A DNA stretch of 64,000 bases from Trichosphaerium sp. ATCC 40318. Lineage: Eukaryota; Discosea; Flabellinia; Trichosidae. Below, piece after piece: positions 1-11,617 of the stretch (position 1 is its first letter; each line of letters starts with the position of its first letter). The stretch is taken from contig JALMLS010000378.1 in NCBI GenBank assembly GCA_038496445.1, positions 1-64,000 of the forward strand, in the 5' to 3' direction. Below the pieces are notes generated by a model, which saw only the letters and a program-made list of their open reading frames with translations, was not told the DNA's origin and ran no database searches. The position numbers were made by a program, and so were the translations under genes.

Positions 1-371
1 CACTTGGCGATAGCATTCTCACGTGCCACACGAATACTTTGAAGCGTTCGCCAACAACGTATTTTTCTTACTGCGGCAACCGTACTGTGAAGTCCACTAT
101 GCAAACACACAAGTATTGTCTGTGCCACTTGTAACGCGCCTATCATTGGCCCTTGCGTTGAAGCCTTCAGTACGTCCAACATTTTGGGGTTTTTTTTGTT
201 TTTCAAACTCAAGACATTCCTGTCAACAACCGCTCATTCCGCTTAGACAAGAAATATCACAACAATTGCTTTGTTTGTACGTTTTGCAACAACAGCCTGG
301 CAGGTGGCTCTTACATTGAAAAGAATAATTCGCCATACTGCCGAACATGCCATAGAAGACTGTTTGGCTAA
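1..371 (+). pseudogene. LIM-domain protein, 3' end, frame apparently disrupted
   Basis: LIM domains are double zinc fingers that bind protein partners. The last exon (214-371) encodes a good LIM half with YHNNC, CxxC and YCRTCH zinc ligands, ending at TAA 369-371. It joins an upstream exon ending at base 169 (donor GTACG) that carries a CATC zinc knuckle in the matching frame. Farther upstream a PYCEVHY motif, typical of the end of the preceding LIM domain, lies in a different frame (bases 80-100). A CHTNTL...TTYFSYCG stretch lies in a third frame (24-80). Two small shifts, near 79-82 and 104-112, would be needed to read all three, and the second Cys of the first knuckle seems absent. The window edge cuts the 5' part. 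It could be a decaying gene or sequencing indels; the last exon alone looks intact. Confidence 0.6.
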
Positions 372-578
372 ACAACAACCTTGTAATTGTGAAATAAAAT
401 ATTATGTGTGTCCATTTAATCGACCCCCACTGCATACAAACTGAGCTCCACAAAGAAAACAAAAATAGTAAAATGCTGCACAAATGAAGGCAATCCAATT
501 TATGCGAGTTTTGTGTGCTGTACATGAGGTTGTGCATAAAAAGAAAGGGTTTGTTCCAAATATGTGTCATAGCAATTT

Positions 579-2351
579 TTAAGGTACAAAAAAATCTAGT
601 AGCCAAGTTTTAAATCTACCAGGCGCTTCCATGTAAGCGTCCATAACGGCTCTAGCATCAGCCTCCGATGGCATTCTGATAAATGCACGTCCCTGTATTT
701 CAGGGCGATCAGCACGGAGGTCATCGCCAATGAATACCTTGGCGCTCGCAACTGTAGCGTAATCTAAGCATAGGTCAGACTATTTTTGTTCTCAAAAAAC
801 AAAGAAAAGCAATGTGTATCACGAAGAGAGTTAAAGTGTGTCGCACCTCTGATAAGATTGACCACTTCATTGCGATCGCGTGGAGCTGTGAATAGGCATG
901 TAATGCGCAAAACTTCGCTTGGTGGGTTCCTAATACGTGCATAAGTTGGATGAACGCTTCCAGTACAACAACCACAGGGATAGTATTGTTTAGAGTGTAG
1001 GTACACCGAAACAAAAAAAAAAAAAAACCCAAAGTTTCGCACTTTACTACTGGGTCAGTGTTTTCTAGCCACATGCGACCTCCTTTGAAAGGCTTCCCAC
1101 CGAGATTGAACGCCTTTCTGGCATCGTTCCAGGTGTAGAACCACACGAAGAATATCCTAAAAATGAGCAACTTAGTTTTAAACACAACACGGTAGTGTGT
1201 TATCGTACGCTCCACGCCTTGTATCAACTTGTTTAATTTCAGCCACTTCCAGCTTGTGCTCCTTGAAAAATCCGACAATCTCGCCTGTACGTGCTTGGAC
1301 ATTTCGGACCAATAACCTACAAGAGGTGCAATCATTGCGCGGATCAAGCTTTTTCTTGGTGTCACCTTCAGATTCGCCTTTAATAAAAGTGAGACACCAC
1401 AGCAGGTAACAAAATGGCGGCTCTTACTCAATGAAGACTCATCACTTGATTCGTAGTCTTCCATGGTGACATCTTTTCCTGCTTTAGAGGCAGGTGGTGG
1501 TGCTGGGGAACTAGTAGACCAGGTTATTTTCCAAGCAGTCCAATAACTGTGTGTACCTTTGTTTTTGAACCTGTTCTTCAGGTTGTGCCTCCTTTTCACT
1601 TGCAGATCCAGAAAGCGCCGATTCTGAAGAAGAGGACGAAGAAGACGAAGACGAGGACGAATCCGACGAAGATGACGAGGATGAATCTGATGAAGATGAG
1701 CTCTCTTCTACCTCTTGTTTTTTTGGTTGAGGCGCTGCTTGCGTTTTGCGCTTTTTGGCAGGATGTGCATCTTCGTTTGCGACGTCAGGCTCACGGCTTC
1801 TCTTGCTTTTAAAAGGGGTTATCGTGCTTCTTTGACTGTATTGGATCAGTGTAGACATGAGCGTTTTTAATCCTTTAGTTTGCTTTGCTGACAGGTCGTC
1901 CAGCTGTTGTTGTCTCGCAACAAGTGTGTCTGCCATTTCATAAATAGCATTGAGAGAACAGCTGGCTCCAGTTCCGTTAGTCATTGTATCTACTTCTGGT
2001 ATCCGGGCTACGCGTTGCGGTTGAGGTAAATCTCGGTGTTGTGTGTCACGCTTTTGCTTAGCCTACAGATTAGGTGGGTATACGGCTGTGTGGCAACGGT
2101 TGCTTTCGCATAAAAATTTGTAAAGTAGCAGTGCGTTCGTTGTATCGTACCTTTTTAGCCTTTTTTTCTGCCTTTTCGGCTTTCTTGGCCGCTTTGGCTG
2201 CCTTCTTTTCTGCCTTAGCTGCCTTTTTATCTACTTTTTGAGGCTTTTTCTTTTGTGGCAGGAGATGGGATGGCACTGGCTTTGGTGGCGCCGGTTCCTC
2301 TTTTTTTGGTTCGGATTCAGTAGCAAACCACCTGATTTTTTGTTGCATCAT
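579..2351 (-). CDS. Nucleolin-like protein with two RRMs and Ser-rich acidic region
   Basis: Likely a nucleolar or nuclear RNA-binding protein. Seven exons splice in frame: 2151-2351, 1557-2062, 1428-1510, 1209-1377, 1043-1156, 847-929, 579-763. The order is a Lys/Ala-rich basic N-terminus, a central helix, a KKRK nuclear localisation patch, a long Ser tract mixed with Asp/Glu, then RRM1 (CRLLVRNV... WLEN, exons 4-5) and a degenerate RRM2 (LRITCLF... FIRMPSEADARAVMDAY, exons 6-7). The acidic Ser tract followed by RRMs is the nucleolin/Nsr1 layout, but there is no Gly-Arg tail, so orthology is not proven. The start at 2351 is the first Met of the first in-frame exon; MM at the start leaves 2348 possible. 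VPS35 is divergent upstream. The 3' end converges on the LIM gene. Confidence 0.75.
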
Positions 2352-2645
2352 TGTGCCTAATTAATTTGTAAGGTCGAATAAGCGCCAGGTCACCAACGAT
2401 TGTTATGGCAGATGAATCAAAAAAAAAAAAACAAAAAAGGGTACCTGGTTTTGGTCGCGCCCACGTAACCTTGGAGTCCTCAGGCCAATTGCTAGCAACA
2501 TGTCAGCTATTTTTTTAGCGAATATAGGACAGTTAAATTAATCAAAATTTCCTATTTTCCGTTTTTAAAAAACGTACGCGTTCAAACCTTCATTAGCTGC
2601 CTCGTGCGTACGGAAAACAATAAATGCTGAACTAGTTAACGTTAG

Positions 2646-2917
2646 TTACTCAAAAATTTTGACAATATTACAAGCGTACAGTGTATTGTTCACCCTGTTT
2701 GATTTAAGTGTTACTTTTAGTATTGGCAATCCACGCAGATATCGGTCCTTGTAGGCATTAATATAAGCACTTGCTAACGCAAAAACGAGGCAGTATGCAA
2801 TACCTTTATGCTACGCTCTGTAAGATTGGCATTTGCCTGTGAGAATTTTACGAAAATCTCTTTGTTTGGCGCTTGAACTGGTGCTTCACTCTCTGAAGAG
2901 CTGCTGGAGTCGCTCAT
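2646..2917 (-). CDS. Small RRM-like ORF, possibly a gene remnant
   Basis: An ATG at 2917 opens a Ser-rich acidic leader followed by KEIFVKFSQAN, which resembles the first strand of an RRM. A stretch further on reads GIAYCLVFA... YINAYKDRYLRGLPILKV, resembling the RNP1 strand and end of an RRM, but in another frame and too close for the helix and strand expected between them. A splice with donor GTATTG and acceptor ACAAG gives a 71-residue protein ending at TAA 2646-2648, but removes the RNP1-like piece. It could be a small real gene, an extra 5' exon of the nucleolin-like gene, or a remnant. The rest of 2352-3029 shows only A/T runs. Confidence 0.3.
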
Positions 2918-3029
2918 GGTTGTTGGCACAGTACTGTGACGTTTAGTTAGGCGTGGTTCACAAAAAACGAGAAACTAAACCACTTGACTTTTTTTACCCG
3001 TTTTTACAACCAATTTGTGGCAAACAGTC

Positions 3030-6000
3030 ATGAGCAACAATAAGAATGCTCCTCCAACCGCAGAGCAGGAGAAAAAGCTCCTTGAAGAAGCGAAGGACGT
3101 TGTTCAGACACAGTCCTTTCAGATGAAGCGAGCTTTGGTACATACTCTAATTTCGTGCTTAAAAATATTACATACGTTTTGGTGTGTGTAAAGTAAAATT
3201 TTTGCGTGCTTTTGGGCTGATCCCAGGTGTCACTTCCCTTTTGGATCTAACACTCGAAAGGACAACAACAAACTAATGGACGCGCTCAGTCACGCTTCGA
3301 ACATGATTGGCGAACTGCATACCAGCCTATTGTCTCCAAAATGTTATTATGCCCTCTGTATCCTTATTTTTGTTGATAAAAACCACGTAGAACCATAGTC
3401 CTTGACAAATTATAAAGATATAGAAGCGATGGATCATCTACGCTACTTGGAGATGTATCTTGGCGAAGAGAAACATGGCAAGAGCATCAGCAAGCTTTAT
3501 GAATTGGTATGTGCGCATGGAGAACAGTAACGTTTATTTACTCGTTTAGGTGCAATACTCTGGCAGTATCATTCCTCGTCTGTACTTGCTAGTGACAGTG
3601 GGATCAGTTTACATTAAAAGTAAAAAAGTTCCAGCGAAGGTTCGACAAGCTCTAGAAAAAAAGCGGCTAAAAAGCACGTATCAACACTAAATCGCGTAGG
3701 ATGTATTGCACGATCTAGTAGAAATGTGTAGAGGTGTACAACACCCAACACGTGGTTTGTTTTTGAGAAATTACTTGAGCGAAATGACAAAGGATAAGAT
3801 GCCAGACACAGGCTCAGAATATGAAGGGTACAACAAACTAAATAGAGAAATTTGATTTTTTGAATGATAATTTTAATTTTATTTCTAATGACGCGTCTGT
3901 CGCTTACACAAATTTTAGAGCTGGTGGATCCACCAAAGATGCCATAAATTTCATTGTCGTCAATTTTATCGAGATGAATAAATTGTGGGTCAGAATGCAG
4001 CATCAGGTACCCCCTCCTTCACTCACCAGTTTTTACCGAATATTTTGTGTAATCCATTTGTACAGGGTCCAGCACGTGATCAAGGAAGACGCGAGCGCGA
4101 GCGTCAAGAATTAAAGATCCTTATCGGCAAAAATTTAGCACGTTTGTCACAACTTGAAGGCGTTGATGCCAGACAGTACAAGAGAGAGGTAAGTTATAAA
4201 TTTTTTTGCCAAACAGAAATAAATTCGCTATACCGTTGGTGTTAATGTCTTGTTCTTCTTCTTAGGTTTTACCAAAAATCTTGAACCAAATTGTGCAATG
4301 CAAGGATGTCATTGCTCAAGAGTACCTCATGGAAATTATTATACAAGTACGACGCGTTTTTAGTCGGTTAAATTTGTAACATTTTTGTCTTAGATCTTTT
4401 CTGATGAATTCCATCTTGCAACCCTCCCCCTCTTCCTCAAAACGTGTGGAAATGTAGACAGCAAAGTAGATATTAAGAAGATTATTGTGTCACTTATCGA
4501 CAGACTGGCCAAGTTTGCCAGCCGATCACCTCACGCCATCCCAACCTCCATCAAAATATTTGACATTTTCTACCAACAATTAGAAGCCATCATTTTGGTA
4601 CGTACAAAACCGCGAATCAACAACTTGAATTGTCTAAGTAACCATTTAAAATAGGAGAGGGAATCAATGAGCGATCAAGATAAATTGGCCATGCTCGTCT
4701 CTCTACAGAACTTGTCGCTTCACTGTTATCCTACTGAACTTGGTTATGTCGACACAGTATTGGCTCTGGCTACAAAGGTTGTAACCGCAGACAAAGGCGC
4801 AAAGGGGTACGTTCTGCGACATAGGGGTTTTGTTTTTGTTGTTGTTTGTTGTTACGTGTAAACCTTGTACTAACCTGTCGCCGCTACAGTGTTATCACTG
4901 AAAGAGCAGTATCTCTTGAAGTACAAAAATTGTTAAAAACCCCAATGAACACCTACAACAACGTATTGCAGCTCATCAAGCTCGAAAAATACACTGCCTT
5001 GTTGCAGACTTTAAAATACGCGGATAGAAAACGTACAGCCGCAGAGATTGGACAGAACGCCATAGACAACGCCACCAAAATCCCTAACGCGGATTCTGCT
5101 GTCAAGTTATTGGCCATTCTCAAACCTCTTGTGCAGGACGAAGACGATCAACCTGATGAAGAGATTGACCCAGTACGCCGTTGATTCTTAGCCACGCAAG
5201 CCTAAACAATAGCATTTGCTTTTTTTTTTATTGTCAAGTTGGGTAGCGCTCTCAATACATTTTTAACACACGCAATTGTAGGAAATGTTCCAAGATGAAC
5301 AAGCGCTCATCGCTAGATTGATCCATAGGTTTGACTCTGACACTATTGAGAGCCTCTTTGCAACGTACATTGAAGCAAAGAAGATTTTCGATTTGGGTGG
5401 TAAGTACCCTGCTTTGTTAGCCACAGTGCACCCCTTGAATACCTCAACAAATTTTTTACTTTGCCTACAGGAAACAGAAAACGATACACTTTCCTACCTT
5501 TGGCATTTGGTGTACTACGCCTAGCAACCAAGATCCAGACGAACCGCGAATCCGATGAAAACTGGGAACGCAAAGCCAAGAAAGTCTGTAAATTTGCAAT
5601 GGAGCTCGTCGGTAGCCTGCGCGAAGGTGATATACCTGTACGTACTTTTACAGTCGGAAAGGTCTTGGCCCCTCTGACACTACGCTACGCACAGTTTCTA
5701 AGGTTTTTTTTCAAGGTCATTACACTTCGTTTGTACTTGCAATGCGCATTGACAGCGAGCCAGTGCGGCTTTGAAGATTTCGCATACAACTTTGTAGCCC
5801 AAGCATTCGAAATCTACGAGGAGGAGATTGCTGATTCAAAATTGAAGTACGAGTGCATCGGCAGTATCGTCTCGGTTTTGAACCACGTCACTACCTTCGA
5901 TGATGACAACTACGACACGTTGGTGACACAGGCGACACAACACTCGTCCAGACTCCTCAAAAAGGTGGATCAGGTGCGCATCCCAACACATACCAACGCA

Positions 6001-6556
6001 CTCCTTCAATGACTACCTTGTTGCTAATGAACACTAGTCCCGAGCTGTTTGTAGATGTACACACTTGTTTTGGAACAAGAAGATCAAGGTTGGCGGAAGA
6101 GTCATGAAATGTTTACAGCGCTCACTCAAGATTGCAAACCAAACCAAGGCTGTAAGTATTTCCACTCTGCTTTTACTATTGCAACACATTTCTTTGGGTT
6201 GACAACGACAGCGCTAACCAGGAGTTATAGGTCGATACAGCGCACTTGTCGTTATACATTGAGATTTTGAATCATTGCTTGTATTACTTCCACGACCACG
6301 GCGCTGGGGAAGAAGCTGTACGACTCATTTTTTATTTTTAATACTATGTCTTAAATTTATGGGTGTGTAATAGATCGAACCGACATTCATAAACAATTTG
6401 ATCAATCACATCCAACAAACCTTTGATGACATGGGTCCAGAACTCAGCAAGAACTCAATCGCTTACACGCACTATGGAAGCACGTTAACTTTCATCAAGT
6501 TAAAGCAAGTCGACGTAGAGTCCTGGCAAGCAATCAAGCTTCCGGCCTCATCCTAA
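3030..6556 (+). CDS. VPS35: Retromer subunit VPS35
   Basis: VPS35 is the long alpha-solenoid core of retromer. It binds VPS26 and VPS29 and recycles cargo from endosomes to the Golgi and plasma membrane. At least a dozen exons splice in frame, and homology runs along the whole length. The conserved N-terminal segment includes [19 protein letters not shown], the hallmark [18 protein letters not shown] (VPS26-binding PRLYL and RGVQHP region) and [11 protein letters not shown]. The middle has [22 protein letters not shown] and [10 protein letters not shown]. The C-terminal VPS29-binding part has [21 protein letters not shown] and ILNHCLYYF. Length is about 780 residues, as usual for the family. 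The start is the first ATG of the exon, 30 residues before the conserved block. The stop is at 6554-6556. Introns mostly open with GTAC. Well supported. Confidence 0.96.
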
Positions 6557-6736
6557 ATCCCCAATCACGTAAATAGCAAACAATTATAATACGAACACCT
6601 TTTTTTTCTCTTGTCTTAGCACTCCACGGTATTTTTTGAGTTCGAAGACTACGGTTTAGGTTTTGGTCACTTTTTTTTTTCAGTCCCGCAGAATCTGCCT
6701 GACTCGTTCGCTCGACATTATCCACACGCTAATAAC

Positions 6737-7186
6737 ATGAGCAGCACACCAATCGACTGGGCAAACTACAAGCCGGTGCTCAACAGAGAGTTTCCTAGAG
6801 TTAAGCGCGTTGCTTTGGCCGCTCGTCGCCTGAACTGGGCTGCATTCCCTGCAGTGTACCGTACACCTTTGTTGTGGCCTATTGCATTCGCTATTACCTT
6901 CACACACGTAACAAACTTCCCTAAGTACGGATCTGCGCGCATAAGGCTAAATACCGCTGCAATAAATCGTATTATAGCCTCTAATGTCGTTATAGGGCTT
7001 TTGCACAATACTTCCCATCCTCGAGGTACTTTGGCAACAAGTTTGCTCCATACTGGAACGAATATTAAAGAGGAACAACGGGCATTACTCCCAAACACGC
7101 TATGTATTTACTGCGCTTGTATTTTTTTCTCGCCTCGTAATAAACACAACGATGCTTTAATACACAACGCGTACGAGTTAATATGA
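6737..7186 (+). CDS. Doubtful hypothetical ORF
   Basis: A 149-codon open frame follows VPS35 on the same strand, starting at an ATG at 6737. The first part (STPIDWANYKPVL) faintly recalls the IDWxxY motif of mitochondrial ATP synthase subunit d, but the rest does not support that family. An antisense open frame (7098-6766) overlaps it fully, so even the coding strand is uncertain. Bases 6557-6736 hold a T-rich stretch with a CAG acceptor-like site and nothing else I recognise. Bases 7187-7331 are 3' flank of the cyclin gene. Confidence 0.25.
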   Translation: MSSTPIDWANYKPVLNREFPRVKRVALAARRLNWAAFPAVYRTPLLWPIAFAITFTHVTNFPKYGSARIRLNTAAINRIIASNVVIGLLHNTSHPRGTLATSLLHTGTNIKEEQRALLPNTLCIYCACIFFSPRNKHNDALIHNAYELI

Positions 7187-7331
7187 AAACTGATCCCTGT
7201 GAATGAAGTCACAGTGTAAAAAAAAAAAGTTATAGAGCAGGCAGTGGCTACAGTAGAGTACAATCTTTATTGAAAAAGACACCAAACAGACGCATACCAG
7301 CTAGCTACAAACAGTGGCTCCCTTGTGTAGG

Positions 7332-8934
7332 TCAAGAATGATTTTTATCATGATGAGATGATTTACGTTCAGAAACGGGATACGGGTGGTGTCGTTGTAC
7401 GCTCCTTTCGCGACTGGGCGGTGCTTTGCCGCTTGGCGCTGATGACGCTTTTTCCGTCGTCTCAGCCTTCTTCTCCACTTTCTCAGTGGGTGGTGGCGGC
7501 GGTTGACTTGGTTGTGGAGGCTTTGGCGGCTGTGGCTGGCTAGGTTGTGGTGGTCGGGGTGGCGGTGGTGGTCCTGAGGATCCAGGTGTTATGCTAGAAG
7601 GATCTAGCTTCTTGCCTTTATCTTGTACAGTCTGGTACAAATCCAATATCTTGTCGGATATTACTTTTAAATCTTCGATTTTTGCGTCAAATACCTCCCA
7701 CCAATCCTACACAAACAAATTCAGCAACGCAAAAAACGAAGGTGCAATGGATGACGTACGCCTCTCAGCTTCTTCTTCAAGAACTTGGAAGCCAAGAAAA
7801 TGGCGGCAGACGCCACAATGTGTGGCTTGAACTGTAGGCAAAGGGTCGTGCGCAGACTATGTGATGAATCAGTGTAAGGTCTTTTTGTCAAATTGGATTT
7901 TATGTGGTTTTTTTATTGTCGGTGCTTGAAAGGAAGAACCGGTTGAATAAACTGTGTCACGTGCGTACCTATCGTTTACGAAGTTCCAAGCGACTTGTGC
8001 CAAGTCTTTGTTTCCTATTGCGCATAAGGAGGCGAGGTAATAACGGCGTGTAGGCGGGGCGAACCATTAATCTTTTTACAATACGCCAACACAAACTTGT
8101 AAGGGTGCTCGATAGTGAGATCGAAGTACATGGTTTGCATCACAATGCGCTCATACACCAACATTCTATCGCGCAGATTTTTAAACTCCTAAACGGGACA
8201 CGGAGGATTTAGTACAAGGAACTCAAAAATAGCGTGGCAAAGTAATGTGATTGTGTTGGGCAAAACTCCAAAATCAGACGGAAAATTTGTGAAAAAAAAA
8301 AAAACCCAAACATTTTTCCCGCATTCGTACTTCACTCTCTACGTGCAGTGGCGCTTGTGTCTTATCACGCGAGTGGTGGCTGGCTACGAGCACATCTCGT
8401 AATTTCTTTGGCGTCTCTTCAACCTTGCCGGCAAGGAACAGACATGCCGTCGCAACAACCTATTGGTCACAAACTTTAGGGTACGATGATAAAATGATTT
8501 TGGTGCTTAAATGAATTCTCGAGTCTCCGAAAAAATTTGGTCAAATGGTGAGGGAGAGAAAAGGCAAAGCAGCAACTTAGCGCAGGTACTAACGTAGCGG
8601 TCGTAGGCCTCGAAGTCCTTGTAGACATAGAATCGGTGGAAATAAACGATGCCAGTCCCTATGGTTAACTGGGGCCTTTGGGAGCAAGAATTATTACAAT
8701 AACTAAAATTGAGCAACCGCAAGAGCGTACAATCGTAATTCTATGCCCAATTGTTGCATATAATCAATCGTGGGTCTGCGCCATTTTTCAAACCCCTTTG
8801 TAGCCTTGGGCGATCACGGTTACAGTTTATAACTTAAATATAGTCGCGGTAGTTGAATATTTATGTTTTTAACAATGTCTAACCTGTTGCGCGTTTATTT
8901 CCTCTGTGGTGAAATACCAGTTGTTAGTCTTCAT
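7332..8934 (-). CDS. Cyclin T/K family transcription cyclin
   Basis: A regulatory subunit of a transcription-elongation CDK (CDK9 or CDK12/13 type) that phosphorylates the RNA polymerase II CTD. The N-terminus WYFTTEEI matches the WYFTxEQ signature of cyclin T. Then come [50 protein letters not shown] and [13 protein letters not shown] of the first cyclin box, and [23 protein letters not shown] and WWEVFDA of the second. The tail is Pro-rich (PPPPP runs) and ends in a His-rich stretch, as in cyclin T1. At least seven exons. The start at 8934 is the first ATG before the conserved WYF motif. The stop is at 7332-7334. The MVD gene is divergent, with 157 bp between the starts. Cyclin T is preferred over K on the WYFT motif and His-rich tail. 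Confidence 0.9.
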
Positions 8935-9091
8935 TTTTGGCGTGGTACAATCAATAAATAACAGTAACAAACAGAATTAGGAGCCAAATAGTGGCTTGCG
9001 GTCAAGAAGCATTCAACGCACCATTTTTTTTGTAGCTTTGTTAGACAGTTTTTTTACTACAAACCGATAGCGTAAACAGACTCTCGCAAAT
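8935..9091. promoter_or_regulatory. Divergent promoter, cyclin T/K and MVD
   Basis: Only 157 bp separate the start codons of the cyclin (-) and MVD (+). A T-rich run and a CAATAAAT stretch are present. No specific binding site was recognised, so shared regulation is an inference from spacing alone. Confidence 0.4.
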
Positions 9092-10902
9092 ATGAGCACT
9101 ACAGCGACAAGTACAGTGTGTTTTCTTTTTCGTGTTTTTCACAATCCCTAGTTTATCAGTCTACGTCTACAGCACGCATAAATATGGCCGTTGTCAAGTA
9201 TTGGGGGAAGCGAAACGTAGAATTTAACCTACCCACAAACAGCTCCATTAGCGCAACTCTACAAGATCTAGTGACTGTTACAACCACAATGGCGAGCGAG
9301 AAGTTCACCAGTGACAAGTTCTGGCTGAACGGCGAGTGCGTGTCTTGCATTACCGCTCAGACGCGTTGAGAGTTAAAAATTTTGCGTAGGGAGCAGGATA
9401 TTGCATCTAACAAGCGCTACCAAAAATGTTTGCGAGAGATCCGAAAGCGTGTCGATCCACAGAAAGCCAAGCTACACATCCACACCGCTTCCAAGAACGG
9501 CTTCCCAACAGCCGCAGGACTAGCTTCGTCAGCGTCAGGATACGCAGCATTAGGTAGGTGCCTACAATGACTCACAAATATACCAATCACGCCATAGCGC
9601 TTGGTGTGTCGATCGTTAATATTTGCTAACGACCTATTGTAAGCGTACACCCTATGGACCATGTTTGAGCTTCCACAAGATCCGAAGTCACTAGCTGAGT
9701 TGACAACAATAGCCAGGTAGCTCCCTATATTGTTTAAAAAAACCAAAAACTGTTGAAAAATATTTTTTTAGTTTTTTCCATGGCGTGTGGCGTTGAACTC
9801 AAATCGAATAGGATGGGTTCAGGCAGTGCTTGTAGGAGCTTGTATGGAGGATTTGTAGAATGGCAGATGGGAACACGTGAAGACGGTACAGATTCCGTGG
9901 CCATTCAAGTACGTCCAACAATAAAACCAGTTGGTTTCAGCTTGGTTTGTTTATTCATTCGTCCACTCAATTACAACAAAAAGAATTTAAGCCAATTAAC
10001 TGTGCGGTAATAGGTTGCGAAAGAGGACCACTGGCCAGAGCTTCGCGTCATTGTTTGCGTTGTAAGTGATGAAAAGAAGGAGACAAGCAGCACTCAAGGC
10101 ATGCAGAGTACTGTCAAAACAAGCGAGTTGGCCACTGTACGTTACAAATCCCTATACAGGTGAGACTACTAGCAACACTTGACTCATTCGATATGCAGCA
10201 CCGCTATGCAAATATAGTACCTGAGCGCATGAAGCAGATGAGGAGTGCCATCCTCGAAAAGGACTTTGCCTCTTTTGGAAAGTTGATGATAAAGGACTCC
10301 AACCAGTTCCACGCTGTCTGTATGGACACCTACCCTCCTATTTTCTACATGAACGATACTTCAAAACTTATTATAAAGCTTATTACCGAATACAACAAGC
10401 GTGAGGGCGATGTAAAGGTGCGAGTCCATCATCATCATCATAAACTTGAAGAAAAAAAAAAGTCGACCTTGTTTTTTAACAACTTCTCACATTTGCCTGT
10501 CCAGGTTGCGTACACTTGCGATGCTGGTCCAAATGTGACAATATTCACACTAGATGACCAAGTAGATAAGCTATTATCAGCACTGCATCACCACTTGCCA
10601 CCATCTGACGTGAGCAAGTATGGCGGGTGCGTACTGCCAAACGGTGGATTGGGTAATAATTGTATTTGTTATTAACCCCTTTTGTCACCATAGACTCGAG
10701 AACCCAGTTGATGTTCAACCTTTGTTGTCGCACGTGCACAAGAACAAGGTCAAAGGTTACATACGAACAACCGTTGGGCAAGGACCTGCACAACAAGAGT
10801 CAGGTGCTCTCCTCAATCAACAAGGTACGAAAACCTCTTTTTTATACACTTTTTGTGTTATGTGGCTCATCTTCATTGTTAGGGTTGCCTGTAACATGTT
10901 GA
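9092..10902 (+). CDS. MVD: Diphosphomevalonate decarboxylase
   Basis: A GHMP-kinase-fold enzyme that decarboxylates mevalonate 5-diphosphate with ATP to give isopentenyl diphosphate, the last step of the mevalonate pathway in the cytosol. A short first exon is followed by the family hallmark [13 protein letters not shown] and NLPTNSSIS. Next come the phosphate loop [17 protein letters not shown], then [16 protein letters not shown] with the catalytic Arg of [19 protein letters not shown], and the catalytic Asp in AYTCDAGPN. About eight exons. The last exon adds GLPVTC and a stop at 10900-10902. Length is near 390 residues, normal for the family. Together with the SREBP-like gene at 15-18 kb it points to sterol or isoprenoid synthesis by the mevalonate route. 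Confidence 0.95.
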
Positions 10903-11167
10903 AGAAACATTACACCAATGCTGCTTTTGGCAACATTGTTTTTTCATTTTTTCCGACAATATCTAGTACAATCAGGCTTATGCTTTCAAGTTTGTGCTAT
11001 TAATAAAGGCAACACTACTTTTCTTTTCTTGAGTTTATTGTTTTACTGGTACACGGGTTGTTAGAGATACACGCTTATATTATCATTATTATGGTACACT
11101 GGCGAGGCCATTTTCGGAGAGTGTTCTGAACTCGAAACACTTTTATTTTTAGGGCTTTACGCGAAAG

Positions 11168-11617
11168 TTATCTGAGGCGAAGTACGAGGTGGAGAGTTGC
11201 CTGTGTTTTCACACCGTATTCCTCCAAAGTGCGATCATCCTCAAGTTGTCTGCCCGCGAAGATAAGGCGTTGTTCATCAGGGGTAATGCCTATCACGTAT
11301 TAGCGCCCAAGTCCGCTTCGATTATCCGATAAAGTAGAAAATGGCGTTGGTGTTCCCGCCATAAGGATTTTAGAGACAGAATTGCCTCAAAAGGAGTTCG
11401 TAACACCAACCAGTTAGAATTGTGGTTGTCATTAAAGTCGTTCAACAAATACAGACATATTCTGTAAACCATTGCCAAGGTAGAGTTGTTTCATACTCCG
11501 AAAGGGGAGCGTACCTTCTTTGCTATGAATTTTTTGTTTTACAACTTCTACAGTGTGAGAAGGCGACACTTCAAGAGTAATTGTTCTACCGGTGAGTGTT
11601 TGTACAAAAATATGCAT
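11168..11617 (-). CDS. Ubiquitin-like protein lacking the C-terminal Gly-Gly
   Basis: Two exons (11515-11617 and 11168-11289) join in frame to give 74 residues that align with ubiquitin end to end without gaps and stop at LRLR, exactly before the Gly-Gly needed for conjugation. The hydrophobic patch (Leu8, Ile44, Val70 equivalents) is kept. Of the ubiquitin lysines, 6 is Gln, 11 and 48 are Arg, and 63 is Thr; 27, 29 and 33 remain. It therefore cannot be activated by an E1 as encoded, unless an unseen exon adds Gly-Gly. The intron of about 225 nt is several times longer than its neighbours. It may act as a non-conjugated decoy or binding module, or be the start of a larger fusion with an unrecognised 3' exon. 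Confidence 0.82.

Noticed and set aside
775-1599. A 274-codon minus-strand ORF read as one protein
   Set aside because: It runs through several introns of the nucleolin-like gene (clear GTAC...TAG borders) and shifts out of the RRM frame.
6737-6800. ATP synthase subunit d
   Set aside because: Only an IDWxxY-like motif matches; the following sequence does not.
6766-7098. An antisense ORF opposite the 6737-7186 ORF, thought of as a PEX11-like protein
   Set aside because: No family motif held up on closer reading, and neither strand is convincing.
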